Both the position numbers and the translations under genes were made by a program. This document shows, piece by piece, positions 10,489 to 24,180 of a stretch of 30,101 bases of DNA. Source of the stretch: Pleurotus ostreatus/Saccharomyces cerevisiae fusant (Eukaryota; Opisthokonta). Location of the stretch: the NCBI GenBank assembly GCA_024196135.1, contig JAMQCK010000299.1, positions 1 through 30,101 of the forward strand. The letters are read 5' to 3'. The notes beneath the pieces were generated by a model. It was not told the origin of the DNA. It saw only the letters and a list, made by a program, of their open reading frames with translations, and ran no database searches. The stretch's first letter is position 1. The number at the start of each line of letters is the position of its first letter.

Positions 10489-12181
10489 CTATGTTGCCTT
10501 TTTGAGCTTCGACTGCTGCTCAGCCTTGTAAGCCTCGAGCTCTTTTAACCGTTCAGTCAGCGTAGGGTGCGAGTGGTGGTATGCAGAGTACCTGCGAGGC
10601 CGTCAGCACGCCGTATGCAGGTATAAAGATGGAGCGACGTACATCCAGTCAACCCAAACCGTCGACAGGTTCTTCACGTGCAGCGTGATGAGCGCGCGGC
10701 CGAGGCGGTCGCCCATGTTGCGCATCTCCGAGATCTCCTCCTTGTCCTTGTCCGATGCTGAGGGAGAGTGAGTCAGCAACGGCATGTAGGCAAGCCACGG
10801 ACGCGCACCTTTGGCCTGGTCGGCGAGCCGCTCGTGCAGCGTGCAGGCAAAGTGATCAGCTTCCCACTCGAAGTGGCGGCTGATTGCGTTCATGCATGCG
10901 CCGATGACGGACTCCATGGGCGTCAAGATCATCTGTGCGAGATCGCAGATTAGCACCCCGCCACCTTTCATCGTATCAAAGGAACTCACCTGGAAGAGCA
11001 GGAAGGCCACCATCGTCGGCGGCTTCTTCGCGACCTCCGCCGGGAAGTCAAAGGAGCGCAGCAGAGGCGGGGACTTGAGGAACGCAGGGAACGCGGCGAG
11101 AATCGTGAAGATGTGCAGTTGCGAGATGGTGAGGAGCTTGAGCGGGTGTTTGTGGTACCAGTGGCCGAGCTCGTGCGCGAGGACAGCCTCGACCTCCTCG
11201 GGCTTGCTCTGCTGCATGAGGGTATCGAAGATGACGATGTGCTTGGCCTAGACAAAGGGTAAGACGACGCGATGCCGAGGCGAGGCGAACATACCCAGGG
11301 AAGACCGAAGAAGTACGCATTGCTGTGAGAGCTGCGCTTGCTGCCATCGATCTCGTAGAGATGCTTGAGGGGGAAGTTGAGCCGCGTGGCCAGCTTCTCC
11401 GTACGCGTGCGGAGGTCGCCTTGTGGGAGAGGGGAAAGCTTGTTAAAGAGCGGCTGGATGAGGGTGGGGTATATGACGATCATAGACATTTGGAAGGTGA
11501 TCCTGTAGCGTCGTGGTTAGCATCGTAAGCTACGGATAGATGAAGGAGTACGCACATGAAACCCATGAGCCAAGGCACGAAGCGGTCGCCCGCCCACTTG
11601 AATATCCACAAGAACGATCCGAGGAAGGGCGCGCCGAGCACGACGGAGATGGCGTACGTCTTGATCTGGTCCATGAGGAAGAGGCTCGGTGTGGTCTTGT
11701 TGAAGCCATGCCTTTCCTCGAGGACGAACGTCTGGTACCATTGAATGGGTATGGTCGGCAGGGACGAGAGGAAGGCGAGGATGAAGACGAAGAATATGGA
11801 CTGGGTGATCTCGTATTCCACGCCGAGACCAAAGACGCCGATGGCGTTGCCCGCGAGCTTCCAGCACCACGCAGCCATGCCCCACTGGAGCGCCGCGGAA
11901 TCAAGCGCCTGCTTGAGCAAGCCAGTTACGATCGCGAACTTGGCCTTGTCCCGGCCATACTCCTGCGACTTCTTGTACACATCGGGTGTAAAGTGTCCAG
12001 CGAGCGCAGGCGGGGGATCAGGCTTCGAGTATAGCGGATACTGGCGGATGAGGAGGTAGGTCTCGAAAAGAGTGATGCCCCAGTCGAACGCCTGCACGTA
12101 TCCCTTCCAGTTGATGGGCGTGTACGTGACGAAAGCCAGCCTGTGCTGGATCCTGTCGACTATCGACTGCAGAAAGTCCAT
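10489..12181 (-). CDS. STE24: CAAX prenyl protease 1 (Ste24/ZMPSTE24, M48 metalloprotease)
   Basis: This integral membrane zinc protease of the ER and inner nuclear envelope removes the -AAX tripeptide from farnesylated proteins. In yeast it also trims the a-factor precursor. Minus-strand exons are 12181-11556, 11502-11295, 11247-10990, 10932-10809, 10757-10643 and 10591-10489, giving 477 residues (yeast Ste24 has 453). The zinc motif HELGHWYHKHP starts at His303. The third ligand is probably Glu388 in FEWEADHFA. The C-terminal NLSTVWVDWMYSAYHHSHPT segment matches the family. Several hydrophobic segments precede the catalytic core, beginning near INWKGYVQAFDWGITLFETYL. Introns are 47-57 nt. 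The ATG at 12181 is chosen because the family alignment begins there; an upstream in-frame ATG at 12292 would add an unrelated Pro/Thr-rich leader. It is divergent from APC10. Confidence 0.95.
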
Positions 12182-12352
12182 CGCCGCTGTCGTCGTCGTT
12201 GGCGGCGTCGGGGGCGGCGTCGAGAACGTTGAGCGCAAGGGACACGTCGCCCACACGCGTGTCACGAATAATGGCCCCCTCGGTCCGATCAAACCGAACG
12301 TCCGTGGTGGCGGTGCTGTTCAACTTGTCCGCCACCCGACTCGCACGCTTTT
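12182..12352. promoter_or_regulatory. bidirectional promoter between STE24 and APC10
   Basis: Only 171 bp separate the two start codons, so both 5' regions share this interval. No clear TATA box is visible. Both genes are housekeeping types. Confidence 0.6.
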
Positions 12353-13462
12353 ATGGCCACCACAAATCCAGCAGTTCCGGCAGCAGCTACTTCGGCACCT
12401 GGGGCGCCAATTCCCCCGGGAATGATTCCAGGTCCTTATGGCGCCCAACCTATGCCACCAGGCTCGCGGTTCATGATACACCCCACACGCCATTATCCCA
12501 CACAACTACCTTGGCCTGATATTTCTGACAAGGCAAAGTGGAGCGTCAGTAGCTTCAAGTTCGGCTTCGGCGCCGAGTGTCTTACCGATGGTGACCCCGA
12601 TACGTTCTGGCAGTAAGTCGAGCCTTTGTACTCGGAGCAGGGTATAAACGCGCTCGCCAGTTCAGACGGCCCCCAGCCTCACTTCATCTCCATCGAGTTT
12701 CCGAAGAAAGTCGCGATACAGGTACGCTATAGATCACTTATCTCAGCCACATTTCTTCCCAACTCCGCTATAGAAACTCTCCCTCTTCCTCTCCTTCAAC
12801 GAAGACGACTCGTACACACCCGCCACCATTGAGATACGCGCTGGAACAGGTAAGTCATCTAATACCTTCTCTTCATATGGCATCTCACGCGAGAAAAAGG
12901 CGCAAATGACCTCCAGTCCATCCAAATCATCAACTTCGACAAGCCCGACGGCTGGATAACCTTTGACGTCGGTACAGAACCTGCCGAAACCGAGGAGGAT
13001 CCTCCGGAAGGGAGTCCGCCTATTATGTATGCTTGATATTTCGTGCCCCATTCCTTCGTCTGACATGCTACTCTATCAGGGCTTTGTACGCATGCCGCTT
13101 CTTCTCGTGTATGTTTACCGCTGACCCAGTAATTACCCCTTCAGCAAGCCAGTTTACGCATACGTCGTCCAAATCGCCATTCTCGCCAACCATATGAGCG
13201 GCAAGGACACTCACGTTCGCGGTCTACGCGTGCTGGGTGTCTGTAATGAGGAGTGAGTCCACTTTCATCGCTAGGCCCGCGTCTTTGCCTGCCGCCTGAG
13301 GTCGATTGCTAGACTCCCGTTCTTCGTTCACAAATTCGCTCGTCCTCGGTGCTGATCTCTCTTGACCATCGTGCTGACCTCTACACAAGGGGTGACCTCC
13401 TCGACGAAGATCCATTTCCCTGGAAGACGGCTGCGTTCAGGCTATACGAGACTCTCAGATAG
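12353..13462 (+). CDS. APC10: anaphase-promoting complex subunit 10 (DOC domain)
   Basis: APC10/Doc1 is the APC/C subunit that, with the co-activator, recognises degron-bearing substrates and aids processive ubiquitination. Proposed exons are 12353-12612, 12661-12721, 12774-12849, 12900-13026, 13080-13106, 13145-13252 and 13390-13462, giving 243 residues. The DOC jelly-roll signatures are clear: WSVSSFKFGFG, LTDGDPDTFW followed by SDGPQPHF, DDSYTPATIEIRAG, QIAILANHMSGKDTHVRGL, and the C-terminal FRLYETLR. The Pro/Ala-rich N-terminus (about 50 residues) is an extension over the core domain. The 27-nt fifth exon is uncertain. Skipping it gives a 118-nt intron and a 234-residue protein in the same frame. 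Keeping it requires a very short 38-nt intron. Confidence 0.9.
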
Positions 13463-14187
13463 TTGTCCGCCCCTCCGTCCGTTTGTACGCTCCAAGGAAC
13501 GAATACCCATCATAAAGCATATCCGTTTGTTTTGCTCGCCTCGCTCGATGATCAATCATATGCAGGTGAATTCGATTTTTCCCCGGCCTCTCATGTCTAT
13601 CCTTGTCAGACTATTCATCTGCAGAACGTCCATATATATCTCTCATTGTACAGCAGACTCGACCCGCCAGCGTCGTCAACCGTCGCCAATTCAATCCTCC
13701 AGATATCACGACCGACTCTTCGCCCCTCGATGCTCGTATAGCGCCTGAACACTTCAGGCGTGCCTCGTCAGCGGATTCTCATGCAAATCCACGCATCGTC
13801 AGCATGGCGTCTACACAAGCCTCCTTGGCACCATCCTCGCCTTCCATCCTGCATCTACCGCGCTCCAGACGTTCTTCTAGGAAAAGCGCGCAGCCAGAAC
13901 TCCGCCGTCGCTGAATCAGCCCCGCCGAAAGGGGGTCATCGGGATGACGCGAAAACAAGGTATGCTTTGTCCATATTTGTCAGCTGAGCTGCCCAACATC
14001 CTCGGGCACGCCTTCGCGTGGTCAGAAGGCCGATGGAACCACGCAGTCGCGTTAGGCAGCTTCTCGAGCTCGCGAACGTAGCGCCATCGGGTCCGCGAGT
14101 ATAAGTATGGCGGCGCGGTCATGGAACCAGCACTACCCCGCCCCTCATCATCGTAACCCCTATCCGTGATAGCCTAGCAAATCCAAC
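13463..14187. promoter_or_regulatory. intergenic region with TATA-type promoter of the NmrA-like gene
   Basis: This 725-bp stretch carries the APC10 3' end and the promoter of the next gene. TATAAGTA at 14100-14107 sits 81 bp upstream of the ATG at 14188. Short open frames near 13360-13915 are Ser/Arg-rich with no motif and no ATG for the longest one. No gene is supported. Confidence 0.5.
14100..14107 (+). promoter_or_regulatory. TATA box of the NmrA-like gene
   Basis: TATAAGTA, 81 bp upstream of the ATG at 14188. Confidence 0.5.
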
Positions 14188-15208
14188 ATGCCCGCCGGAT
14201 TCAAGTCCATCGCCGTCGCTGGTGCGCAGAGCAGCATCGGCAAGCCCGCCGTCCAGGCCCTCGCGTCCACCTCCGGCGTCTCTGTCCTCGTTCTCACCCG
14301 CAAGACCACGCCGCGCCCCGACTGGCTGCCCGCGGGTGTCGCCCACGCCGGTGTAGACTACGACGACGTTGACGGTACCGCCGCGGTCCTTCGCGAGCAC
14401 AAGGTCGAGGTCGTCCTCGCCCCTATCACCACCACCGCCGTCCTGCAGCAGATCCCCCTCGCCAACGCGGCGAAGGCGGCTGGCGTGCAGCTCTTCGTGC
14501 CCAGCGAGTTTGGGACCGTCAGCAAGGGATGGAAGAAGGAGGAGGTGCCTGCATTCCTGGCGCCGAAGATCCAGGTTGCCGGTAAGTTGCTGTGCTTCAT
14601 GAACTGAGGACTCGCGCTGATTTTGCTCGCAGAGCACCTTGAATCCATCGGTCTTCCTTCCCTGCGTGTCTTCGTAAGTCACAGCACCCCTGTCATTGAA
14701 AGGACTGCAGACTAACCATTCCATCTCAGACAGGCGTCTTCGAGGAGTTCATCACCACGCTGGTTGGCTACAACTCCAACAAGAAGGTCAACATCCTCAA
14801 GTCACTCGGTGGGGACCAGCCCTTCTCCACCACAGCAACGGCCGACATTGGAGGTGAGTTCCCCCTTCATCAGCCGCACACAAGCACTCACCCCTCCCAG
14901 GCTTCGTCGCGCACGTCGTGACCCACTACCCCGCGTCCGAGCTCTCCAACAAGGCCCTCCGCATCCAGGGCGACGAACTCACGCTCAACGGCCTTGGCAC
15001 CATCCTCAACGCCCCCGTCGAGAAGGTCGACGAGGTACCCGCGCCCGCACCTGGCCTGGCCGGCTTCCTTGCGGACCTCCAGTCCGCCATCGACCGCGGA
15101 CTGCTCAGCAAGGACAAGAAGGTCACGGAGAACGATGGCGCTGGAGGCGCTAACCACCTCTGGGAAGGGCACCGCTGGACGACCGTGAAGGAGTTCTTGA
15201 AGCTCTAA
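14188..15208 (+). CDS. NmrA-like / isoflavone-reductase-like NAD(P)-binding protein
   Basis: An atypical short-chain dehydrogenase-like Rossmann protein. Family members are either NAD(P)-dependent reductases or redox-sensing regulators. Exons are 14188-14581, 14633-14673, 14730-14853 and 14901-15208, giving 288 residues, normal for the family. The first strand and turn read IAVAGAQSSIGKPAVQAL. The usual GxxGxxG is altered because the middle glycine is replaced by serine. VLVLTRK follows as the segment that usually discriminates NADP, then LFVPSEFGTVSKGW, the SEFG motif typical of the isoflavone-reductase/PCBER group. A Lys equivalent to the PCBER catalytic lysine could not be assigned with confidence. 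The C-terminal half has GVFEEFITTLVGY and TATADIGGFVAHV, the substrate-side region. The substrate is unknown. Introns are 47-56 nt. Confidence 0.85.
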
Positions 15209-15749
15209 AGGGGATCGTTAGCGAATATAACAGCATCGCAATGTATGTAACAGTACCGGGATGATAAAATGTGTCCATTGTTTCTTCGAGCCCTCAATTG
15301 AGGCGTGCTAGCTGTCTTCGCCTCATCATCAAGTCGAACCCGCATGGCACCTCTTTCATGTGAGGAATAATTGTACGTGAAATATCGCCACTGGTAAGCA
15401 CGAGATACGAACATACAAGGAGATAGGTCAGCACCGCTGAGAGGAGTACACACCAAAGGCTCGTTGAGGTCTTCATGCTCTTGCTCTTGCCCCCAGCAGG
15501 CTTCAGCGCATTCTATGTCACTTTACATTCGGAAACAGAAATTACATCGACAACCAGTAGATATACAATAAACAAAAGGGGCAAACAAAGGGCTACAGCA
15601 CAAAGTCCGACGGCTGTCTAGCTCGCCCGTGTACGTCGACGAGCGTGTCTATATAGATATGTGTGTAATGGACGGTCGCACGTATAACGGGCTCAACGCT
15701 CAAGGCATCCGGGCACAAGGCCCGCAAGGCATGTGGGTAATGCAGACCA
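15209..15749. other. convergent intergenic region
   Basis: 3' ends of the NmrA-like gene (+) and the DDT/PHD gene (-) converge here. A 60-codon minus-strand frame at 15294-15476 with one hydrophobic segment (LLSAVLTYLLVCSYLVL) begins with ATG, but it lacks a recognised family. It could be a chance frame. Confidence 0.45.
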
Positions 15750-18700
15750 TTACACCCCGTACCCAGCCGTGCCCGGCGCCTGCTGCGTATGCAAGTACCG
15801 ACTGCTCTCTGCGTAAGGCGCTGGTGCATATCCATTCGGCGCCGGCGCATGCATCGCCCACTTCGCGGTGTCAGGCTGTAAACGATTGTCAGTACCAGCC
15901 AGCCCTCATCAGACATTGAAACTTACCTGCGCCTGACCGAGGTATCCTCCGTTGGACAGTGCAGAACCGCCCGGGACAGGGCCTCCATTGGAGTACACGC
16001 CATTGGCAGCCGCGTACGATGCCGGCTGATGGTACGAGGAGTATCCAGGCTGCCCATACGCCGGAGCATGTCCATTCGTATACGCTCCCGCATAGGGTGT
16101 CGTATACGGCTGACTCGCCCCCGTTCCCCACCCGCTCTGATATGCACCATACCCAGCCGCCGGCTGCTGCGCCATCGCGTACTGATGCTGAGGGTAAGCC
16201 GACCGCGCAGTCGCCCCATAATACGGCATCTGCTGCTGATGTTGCTGCTGCTGCCGCGCGTACGCCAGCTCCCGGCACCGCTTGCACACAAAGTCGACCG
16301 TATTCCAGTCGCGCTTCGGGCGCCCGGCAGCAAGGTCCACTCTATCGTGACACCGGATGTGCTGCCACCGCTGGCACGACCCGCAGCACATCATGGGGTG
16401 TCCATCGTCGAGGTTGAAGCCGTGGCGATGGCAGACTTCGCAGTCGAGCTCCCACTCTGGTGTTCGTGAACCAGAGGGTGCAGGCATGAGCTTGACTTCG
16501 CTGGTAGCCGGCGCCTGGGCAGGGACCTTGCGCTTGTGGCTTCTGCGGCTCTTTACGGAACCGTTGGCCTTCGATGCATGCTCGTCCAGAGAAGGCGCCC
16601 GTGCAGCTTCTTCTGCCTTCCTCTGTTCCTCCCTGCTGCCCATTTAGCACCTCTCAACTATGCAGAAGAGCATATGTACGCACAGTTCCTTCTCTTCCTG
16701 CTCCTTCCTCGCGCGCTCCTCACGCTCTTCCCTCTCCCGCTTGCGTTGCTCTCTTGCGGACTCGCGAGCTTCACGACTCTGCTCCTGCTCCTTAGCGAGT
16801 CGTGCTTCATGACGTCGCGCCCGGCTGTTCTTCTCTTCCTCTTCAGCCTGACGCTTAGCAGCTAGGCGAGCCTCTTCCTTCGCGGACTCCTTGACGGCGA
16901 TACGCGACGAGCGCTTGCGATGCACAATCGCTTCTTCCTTCTGCTTCTCGCGTAGCACAGCCTAGCAATCCGTTCAGTACATGTCCATGGTGTCCGGTAC
17001 CCATGATACGCACTCGAAGGTCTTCTATGACCAGGGGCGCGATGACCTTGGTCAGCGTCTTATAAAGCGCCTTCTCCAAGTAGTGAGTGGCCTTCTCGAA
17101 GGGGTCGCCGACGTGCTCCCACTCCTCCAAGGTCACAGCGATCTAGAGCAGCTATGAGAAGCGGTTGCAGGGCAAGCACATCGAACTCACCGTCTCCCAC
17201 TCGACGAAGCCTTCCGGAAGAGGCGGCTCTTTCGGCTCCTCCAGCTGAGCCTTCTGCTCCTCCGCCTCCTCTTGCGCGTGCTCGGACTCCGACTTCACCT
17301 CCTCTTCCTCTTCCTGCGGTTCCTCCTCATCATCATCCGACAGCTCCGTTAGCTCACTGTCGTCAGACAGGGCACCATTTTGCTTGTCGTCTGCCTCCGC
17401 TGCCTCCTCCTCTTCCTCGTCGTCACTGTCGGGCGCCTTACGCTTCTTGGCAGCAGCGGCACGGGCGTTCGCGATAGCGATGGCTCTTGGTGTTCGCTCC
17501 GGAGCAGGCGGCGCAGCCTGTCGCGCAGAGCTCCTCGTGCTCCGTCCGCTAGCCGTCGACCTTCGCCGGTCGCTACCCGAGTCGACGTCCATCTCATCAT
17601 CGCCATTGAGCCATGCGTCGGGCACCTGCTGCCACTCCTCGTCTTCCTCCCGCCCACGAAGGCGGGAGCTGAGGCGAGTGCCAGTGGGACGAGCGCGACG
17701 TTTGGCATCGAGTTGAGCGTGGCGCTGCAGCTCTGCTAGCTCCTTGGCCTGCGCCTCGAGCTTAGTGTTCGCCTGGGCTTTAGCTGCCCGGGAGCCACCA
17801 CGGCCTCCGGCGGGAGGGGTCGCAGGAACGGACGCTTCGCGTTTCCTGCGGGACGTGGAGGCTCGCGAAGTCGACGCACGAGACTTGGTGGGGGTGGGCT
17901 CGGGCTCTACGCGAGCACGTTTGGCGGATGACCGCTTGTTGTTCGCGGTCTTGGCTGGGGTAGCGGCGGGGCGCTTGCGCTTGTTATTCTGGCGAGGTGG
18001 CTTCGGGATGGCGCGCTGAATCCACAGACGATCCTCTGGAGTGGATGTTTAGGCAGATATCTCAAGAAGTGGATATATCACGCACCTCCAATAAGCCAAT
18101 ACGCGTTCTTCTTCACGTCGTAGCCAATTGGCTCGATGCGCCACTCAGCATGATCGCCGTCGGACTTCATGAGTTGGCGAAGTCGGGAGGGGTTCTGGAA
18201 CTGCCACTCGGTAAGGAGGTGAAGACAGTCGAGCTTCTCCAGCATAGGCAGTTGTAACCAGTCCTTGGGCTCCTCCACCGGCCCGTCGGTGTGCTCGCCG
18301 GCTTCCTCCTTGACGGGGTCGGTCGGCTTAGCAGAGTTATTGGCGTTCGCGTCGACATCATCCGGACGGTCGCCGTTCTCGTTCCCGTCTTGGTCATTAG
18401 ACTCTTGGGGAAGGACCGCAGCATGACTATCTCCACCCTCGGCGGCGTTGCCCAGATCGTCGTTGACAAAGCTGGACGCTCTATGTGGCGGGGGTGATGA
18501 CGTTCCATTCTCCTGAACACTAGCATCGGGTTCGGCAGTGTTGTAGCGAGAGCCGGAGGCGCGATGCGCGGTGAGGGAGGGGTCCGGGCCGATGGGGTTC
18601 GCAGCAGGGTCGCGTTTGGCGTACTGACGTCGCAGGACAGTCTGCCAAGCGTCGGACCTACGACGCGTTCAGTACGCGTCATTCATGAATAAAATGTAGG

Positions 18701-19059
18701 GGAAGGCGTCTCACAGCGATTTGCGGTCATAGCTGAGCGTCCACAGCAGGCGCTGCACAATGCGGGGTAGGACGAGGTTGGTGCCCAGGTACAAGTCATC
18801 CTCAATGGCCTGCAAGTGGGGCGGGGTCATATGAGTAAGACTCGCATATATGCTGTATGGGGGCACGCACGGTTAAGGTGACATCGTCCATGTTGAAGAG
18901 GGGATTGAAGGTGAAGAAGAACTGGCTGAAGGCCGCCCACTTCCAATTGGTCCTCAGGATAGCGAGCTGCTCCGGCACTTTCTGAATATGGGGTATAAGC
19001 CATGAAGGCGGCTGAGGCGGGGCCATTTGGGCGGGCGGCGCGGGGGCTCTGCGCGGCAT
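15750..19059 (-). CDS. DDT-WHIM-PHD chromatin-remodelling accessory protein
   Basis: DDT and WHIM modules are known as docking surfaces for ISWI-type remodelling ATPases, and PHD fingers read histone tails. Minus exons are 19059-18871, 18809-18715, 18657-18086, 18035-17191, 17142-17014, 16961-16684, 16635-15927 and 15875-15750, giving 980 residues with all phases closing. The DDT region is about 35-100 (WKWAAFSQFFFTFNPLF, then LVLPRIVQRLLWTL). WHIM-like segments are about 218-300 (LPMLEKLDCLHLLTEW, IEPIGYDVKKNAYWLIGEDR). A basic/acidic disordered middle follows, then a long charged Glu/Arg coiled coil (about 600-725). The PHD finger spans about 768-823 (CEVC, CCGSC, HIRC, CKRC; C4HC3). A Gln/Tyr/Gly/Pro-rich low-complexity tail ends the protein. 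It resembles RSF1/CECR2-type subunits. Orthology to a named yeast gene is not claimed. Confidence 0.88.
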
Positions 19060-19483
19060 CGTTGGCGAACGACGGCGGCGACGGCGGAAGCGGCGGCGGG
19101 GAAGCTATCCGTCTATTGGGCCGGTCTTGCCGATGGCGACGAGCTGGGGAGTGGCAGCGACGACGCCGGGGGGATGCAGTAGTATTGTGGGTATGTGCTT
19201 GTGGTCTGCTCGTCGTCGAGCGCGATGAGCAGAATATTTGTGGCGCTTGTCGAGCTCAACAAAGCGAGTGCGACCAGCGGAGCAGTGTGGTAATTGACAA
19301 AAGAGCTGCCCACGCTGTCAAGCACGAGTACACAATCCGGCATTTGCCGAACCTGTTCCGTCATTCGAACTGCCGCCGAGATTCATGAATATCGGATGCT
19401 CTACTTCAAAAAGCAGTCGACAGAGTGCATAATCATGTAGAGGCTATACATATATACCTAGATAAAATTTATCGTGGACAGTC
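19060..19483. promoter_or_regulatory. upstream region of the DDT/PHD gene
   Basis: 424 bp between the hydrolase stop and the DDT/PHD start on the same strand. An 83-codon minus-strand frame at 19113-19364 ends before the DDT start in a different phase. It has no recognised motif and could at most be an upstream ORF in the leader. Confidence 0.4.
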
Positions 19484-20597
19484 TTACAGCAACTCGATTA
19501 GAAAAGCCACGATCTTTGTGACCATCTCCTGCGTGCACGTATGACCCGTCTTCTCCTGCACGAACACCTCTTTCCTCCCATGATCACCCACTTCCAGCTT
19601 CTCGACAAAGTCCTTACTACGATCCCAAGGTACGAGTGGATCCTGACGTCCAATGTCAGTACTGAACCAGCAAGCGACCTCCAATAATCACATACCGCCG
19701 CGCCCGAGGCAACGAAGATCTTCTTCCCGTAGAATGGGTTCGACTCCTCCTTCTTGTCGTACCCCTTAGACATCGGACACCTGCTCGTGACGCTCTTCAC
19801 GAATGCATCCGGGAAATACGGCGGCTCCACAGGTACGCCGTTTCCCCTCGCCCGCGCCGACATGAGGCCCATATAATCCGGGCACCCAATAATCGGTATG
19901 CCTATCGTCAGCCTCGGATCTACGAAAGGTCAGTACTTTATGAATCGGTTTGTATCCACACGTCCTTGACATACCATTAGCCACCGCCAACCACGTCGAA
20001 TGCCCTCCCAGACTGATCCCCGAGTACCCATACTCAGTGATCTTCCGCTCATCATTCGGGAACAAGAACGCAGGCAGATAGTTCATCAGATGGAACACAT
20101 CGTGCGCCGTCCCGTCAAAGATGGCGTACTGATCCAGCCTGGGGCGCGCATCCCGGTCAGCACCCCTCGCAAGCACACAATCAAGGCGACTTACGCGTGG
20201 CGCGGATTGTGCTCGGCGGGATTGCTGCTCCACCCCTTGTTTGCTCTTGGATCGATAAGACGAGCCCCATGGTTCCGCTGGTCCTAAACGTATCCCTCAG
20301 CACTTCCAGCCCCCCTTGTCATCGTCGACTCATCTCGCTAGCTGCTATATGCCACCCACTCACCAGCGTAATCACAAACAACTCTCTGTTCCCCTTGCCC
20401 GCCGTCTCCTTCACCAGCCGCTCCGGAACCCACTGCACCTTATCCGCTGAGCCAAACCGACCGTGCAGGAAGAACAGCACGACGATATCCTTCGTCAGGT
20501 CCTCATCCGCGCTTTTGAACAGATTTATGTTCAGCCCTGCCAGTGGGATTGTTTCCTTGATCACGCCCGGCGTCTTGCACTCGTTCTCAAGCTGCAT
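19484..20597 (-). CDS. alpha/beta-hydrolase fold protein (serine esterase-like)
   Basis: Minus exons are 20597-20364, 20283-20195, 20138-19975, 19919-19696 and 19642-19484, giving 289 residues. The catalytic signature is clear: oxyanion-side FLHGRFGSAD, nucleophile elbow GYSGISLGGH (Ser150), acid in DPLVPWDRS, and histidine in KTGHTCTQEM. Substrate and pathway are unknown; dienelactone-hydrolase-like and carboxylesterase folds share this pattern. The first intron (80 nt) is a little longer than the others (53-56 nt). An alternative start at 20684 would add a hydrophobic leader (VGGVVFCLALSSSILLDL) that could be a signal anchor and give 318 residues. The shorter start is preferred only because the conserved part begins just after it. 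The gene lies in the same direction as the genes on both sides. Confidence 0.8.
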
Positions 20598-20684
20598 CTT
20601 GGGAGCAAGGTCAAGCAAGATGGATGATGAAAGAGCAAGGCAGAAAACGACTCCCCCGACGCGCAGAACTCGCAACGGTCGCAT

Positions 20685-20992
20685 CGGGCCGGACACTGAC
20701 GTGCTCAGCTGCAACGCGCAACAGTGGTGCGTTCGAGTGTGGACATCCCGTCCCAATATAGTGTACTCAGCATGAAAGCAAGGAGGTCAAGTTCACGCAT
20801 CGTACAAGTCCAACCGTGCACTACGCATGGATGATCATAGCGATTACGACGTCTCCCAGACGCCGGAAGAAGGATACATACAGTGCACTATCTAGCGGAG
20901 CTCTATACATACGGTGTCAGCAACAGGGAGCCCGAGAAACACGTCCAAGGAATGCGAAGCGGGTGCGTGGTGGGCGGCAAATAGCTAGCACT
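20685..20992. other. intergenic between hydrolase and DBP2
   Basis: About 300 bp containing the hydrolase promoter and the DBP2 3' UTR, both on the minus strand. No gene or repeat seen. Confidence 0.5.
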
Positions 20993-23591
<2,599 letters not shown>

Positions 23592-24180
23592 TTTCTCAAG
23601 TTTTGTGGGGGGTGGTCGGGAAAGTGGTGGTGGTGAAGAGGAAAGTGCAATGAAGAAGCAACGTGGGAAGTTTTTTTGACCGGCTATTGGTCAGCAGCTG
23701 AACCGGGACAAACAAGTACCCACAACGTGGCACGGCCGATCTCGACGGCGACAAGGCTAACCTGGGCTGTGTGCCGTAGGTTCAAATGTCCACGCACCTT
23801 CAGACTTGACAACTATACCTCGGGTATCAGCAACACTGGCCTTGAGATTCCATTCAACAAAGGAGCCAGCATACAAAGTAAGAGCGTACAGCGCGCATGA
23901 GTAGACAAAAAACCGGATTGAAAAATCAACAGAAAGCTATGCGATTGCCAAAGAAGACTTCCATACGAGTAGTCCTTGTGTGATGAACGGTCAAGATACA
24001 GCAAAAATCAAGCAAGATAGGAAATGTAGCGTAGTAGTCTGGGATGTATGCACAGCGTAGTACATGAGTGACGGGGGAGGTTTAGGATCTTCGACTGCAA
24101 AATTGTGGTAAGTCAGCCGCAGTCAGTCAACAAAGCAAGTGCGCCCGACGACGTACGGATAAATAGTCGTCAGGTGGGGG
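23592..24180. promoter_or_regulatory. DBP2 promoter and 3' UTR of the GTPase gene
   Basis: 589 bp between the GTPase stop and the DBP2 ATG, with AT-richer sequence toward the GTPase 3' end. No gene and no clear TATA box seen. Confidence 0.45.

Noticed and set aside
11540..12059. Long plus-strand frames opposite STE24
   Set aside because: Shadow frames of a clearly identified minus-strand membrane protease; composition is simply the complement of its codons.
13362..13914. Overlapping plus-strand frames after APC10
   Set aside because: The first overlaps the true last APC10 exon in another frame. The longest later one lacks an ATG and has only Ser/Arg-rich composition.
15294..15476. 60-codon minus-strand frame with a hydrophobic segment
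   Set aside because: Lies in a convergent 3' region with no promoter or family match. Kept only as a remark in the intergenic entry.
19113..19364. 83-codon minus-strand frame upstream of the DDT/PHD gene
   Set aside because: Out of phase with the DDT exon, no splice donor linking it, and no domain. At best an upstream ORF.
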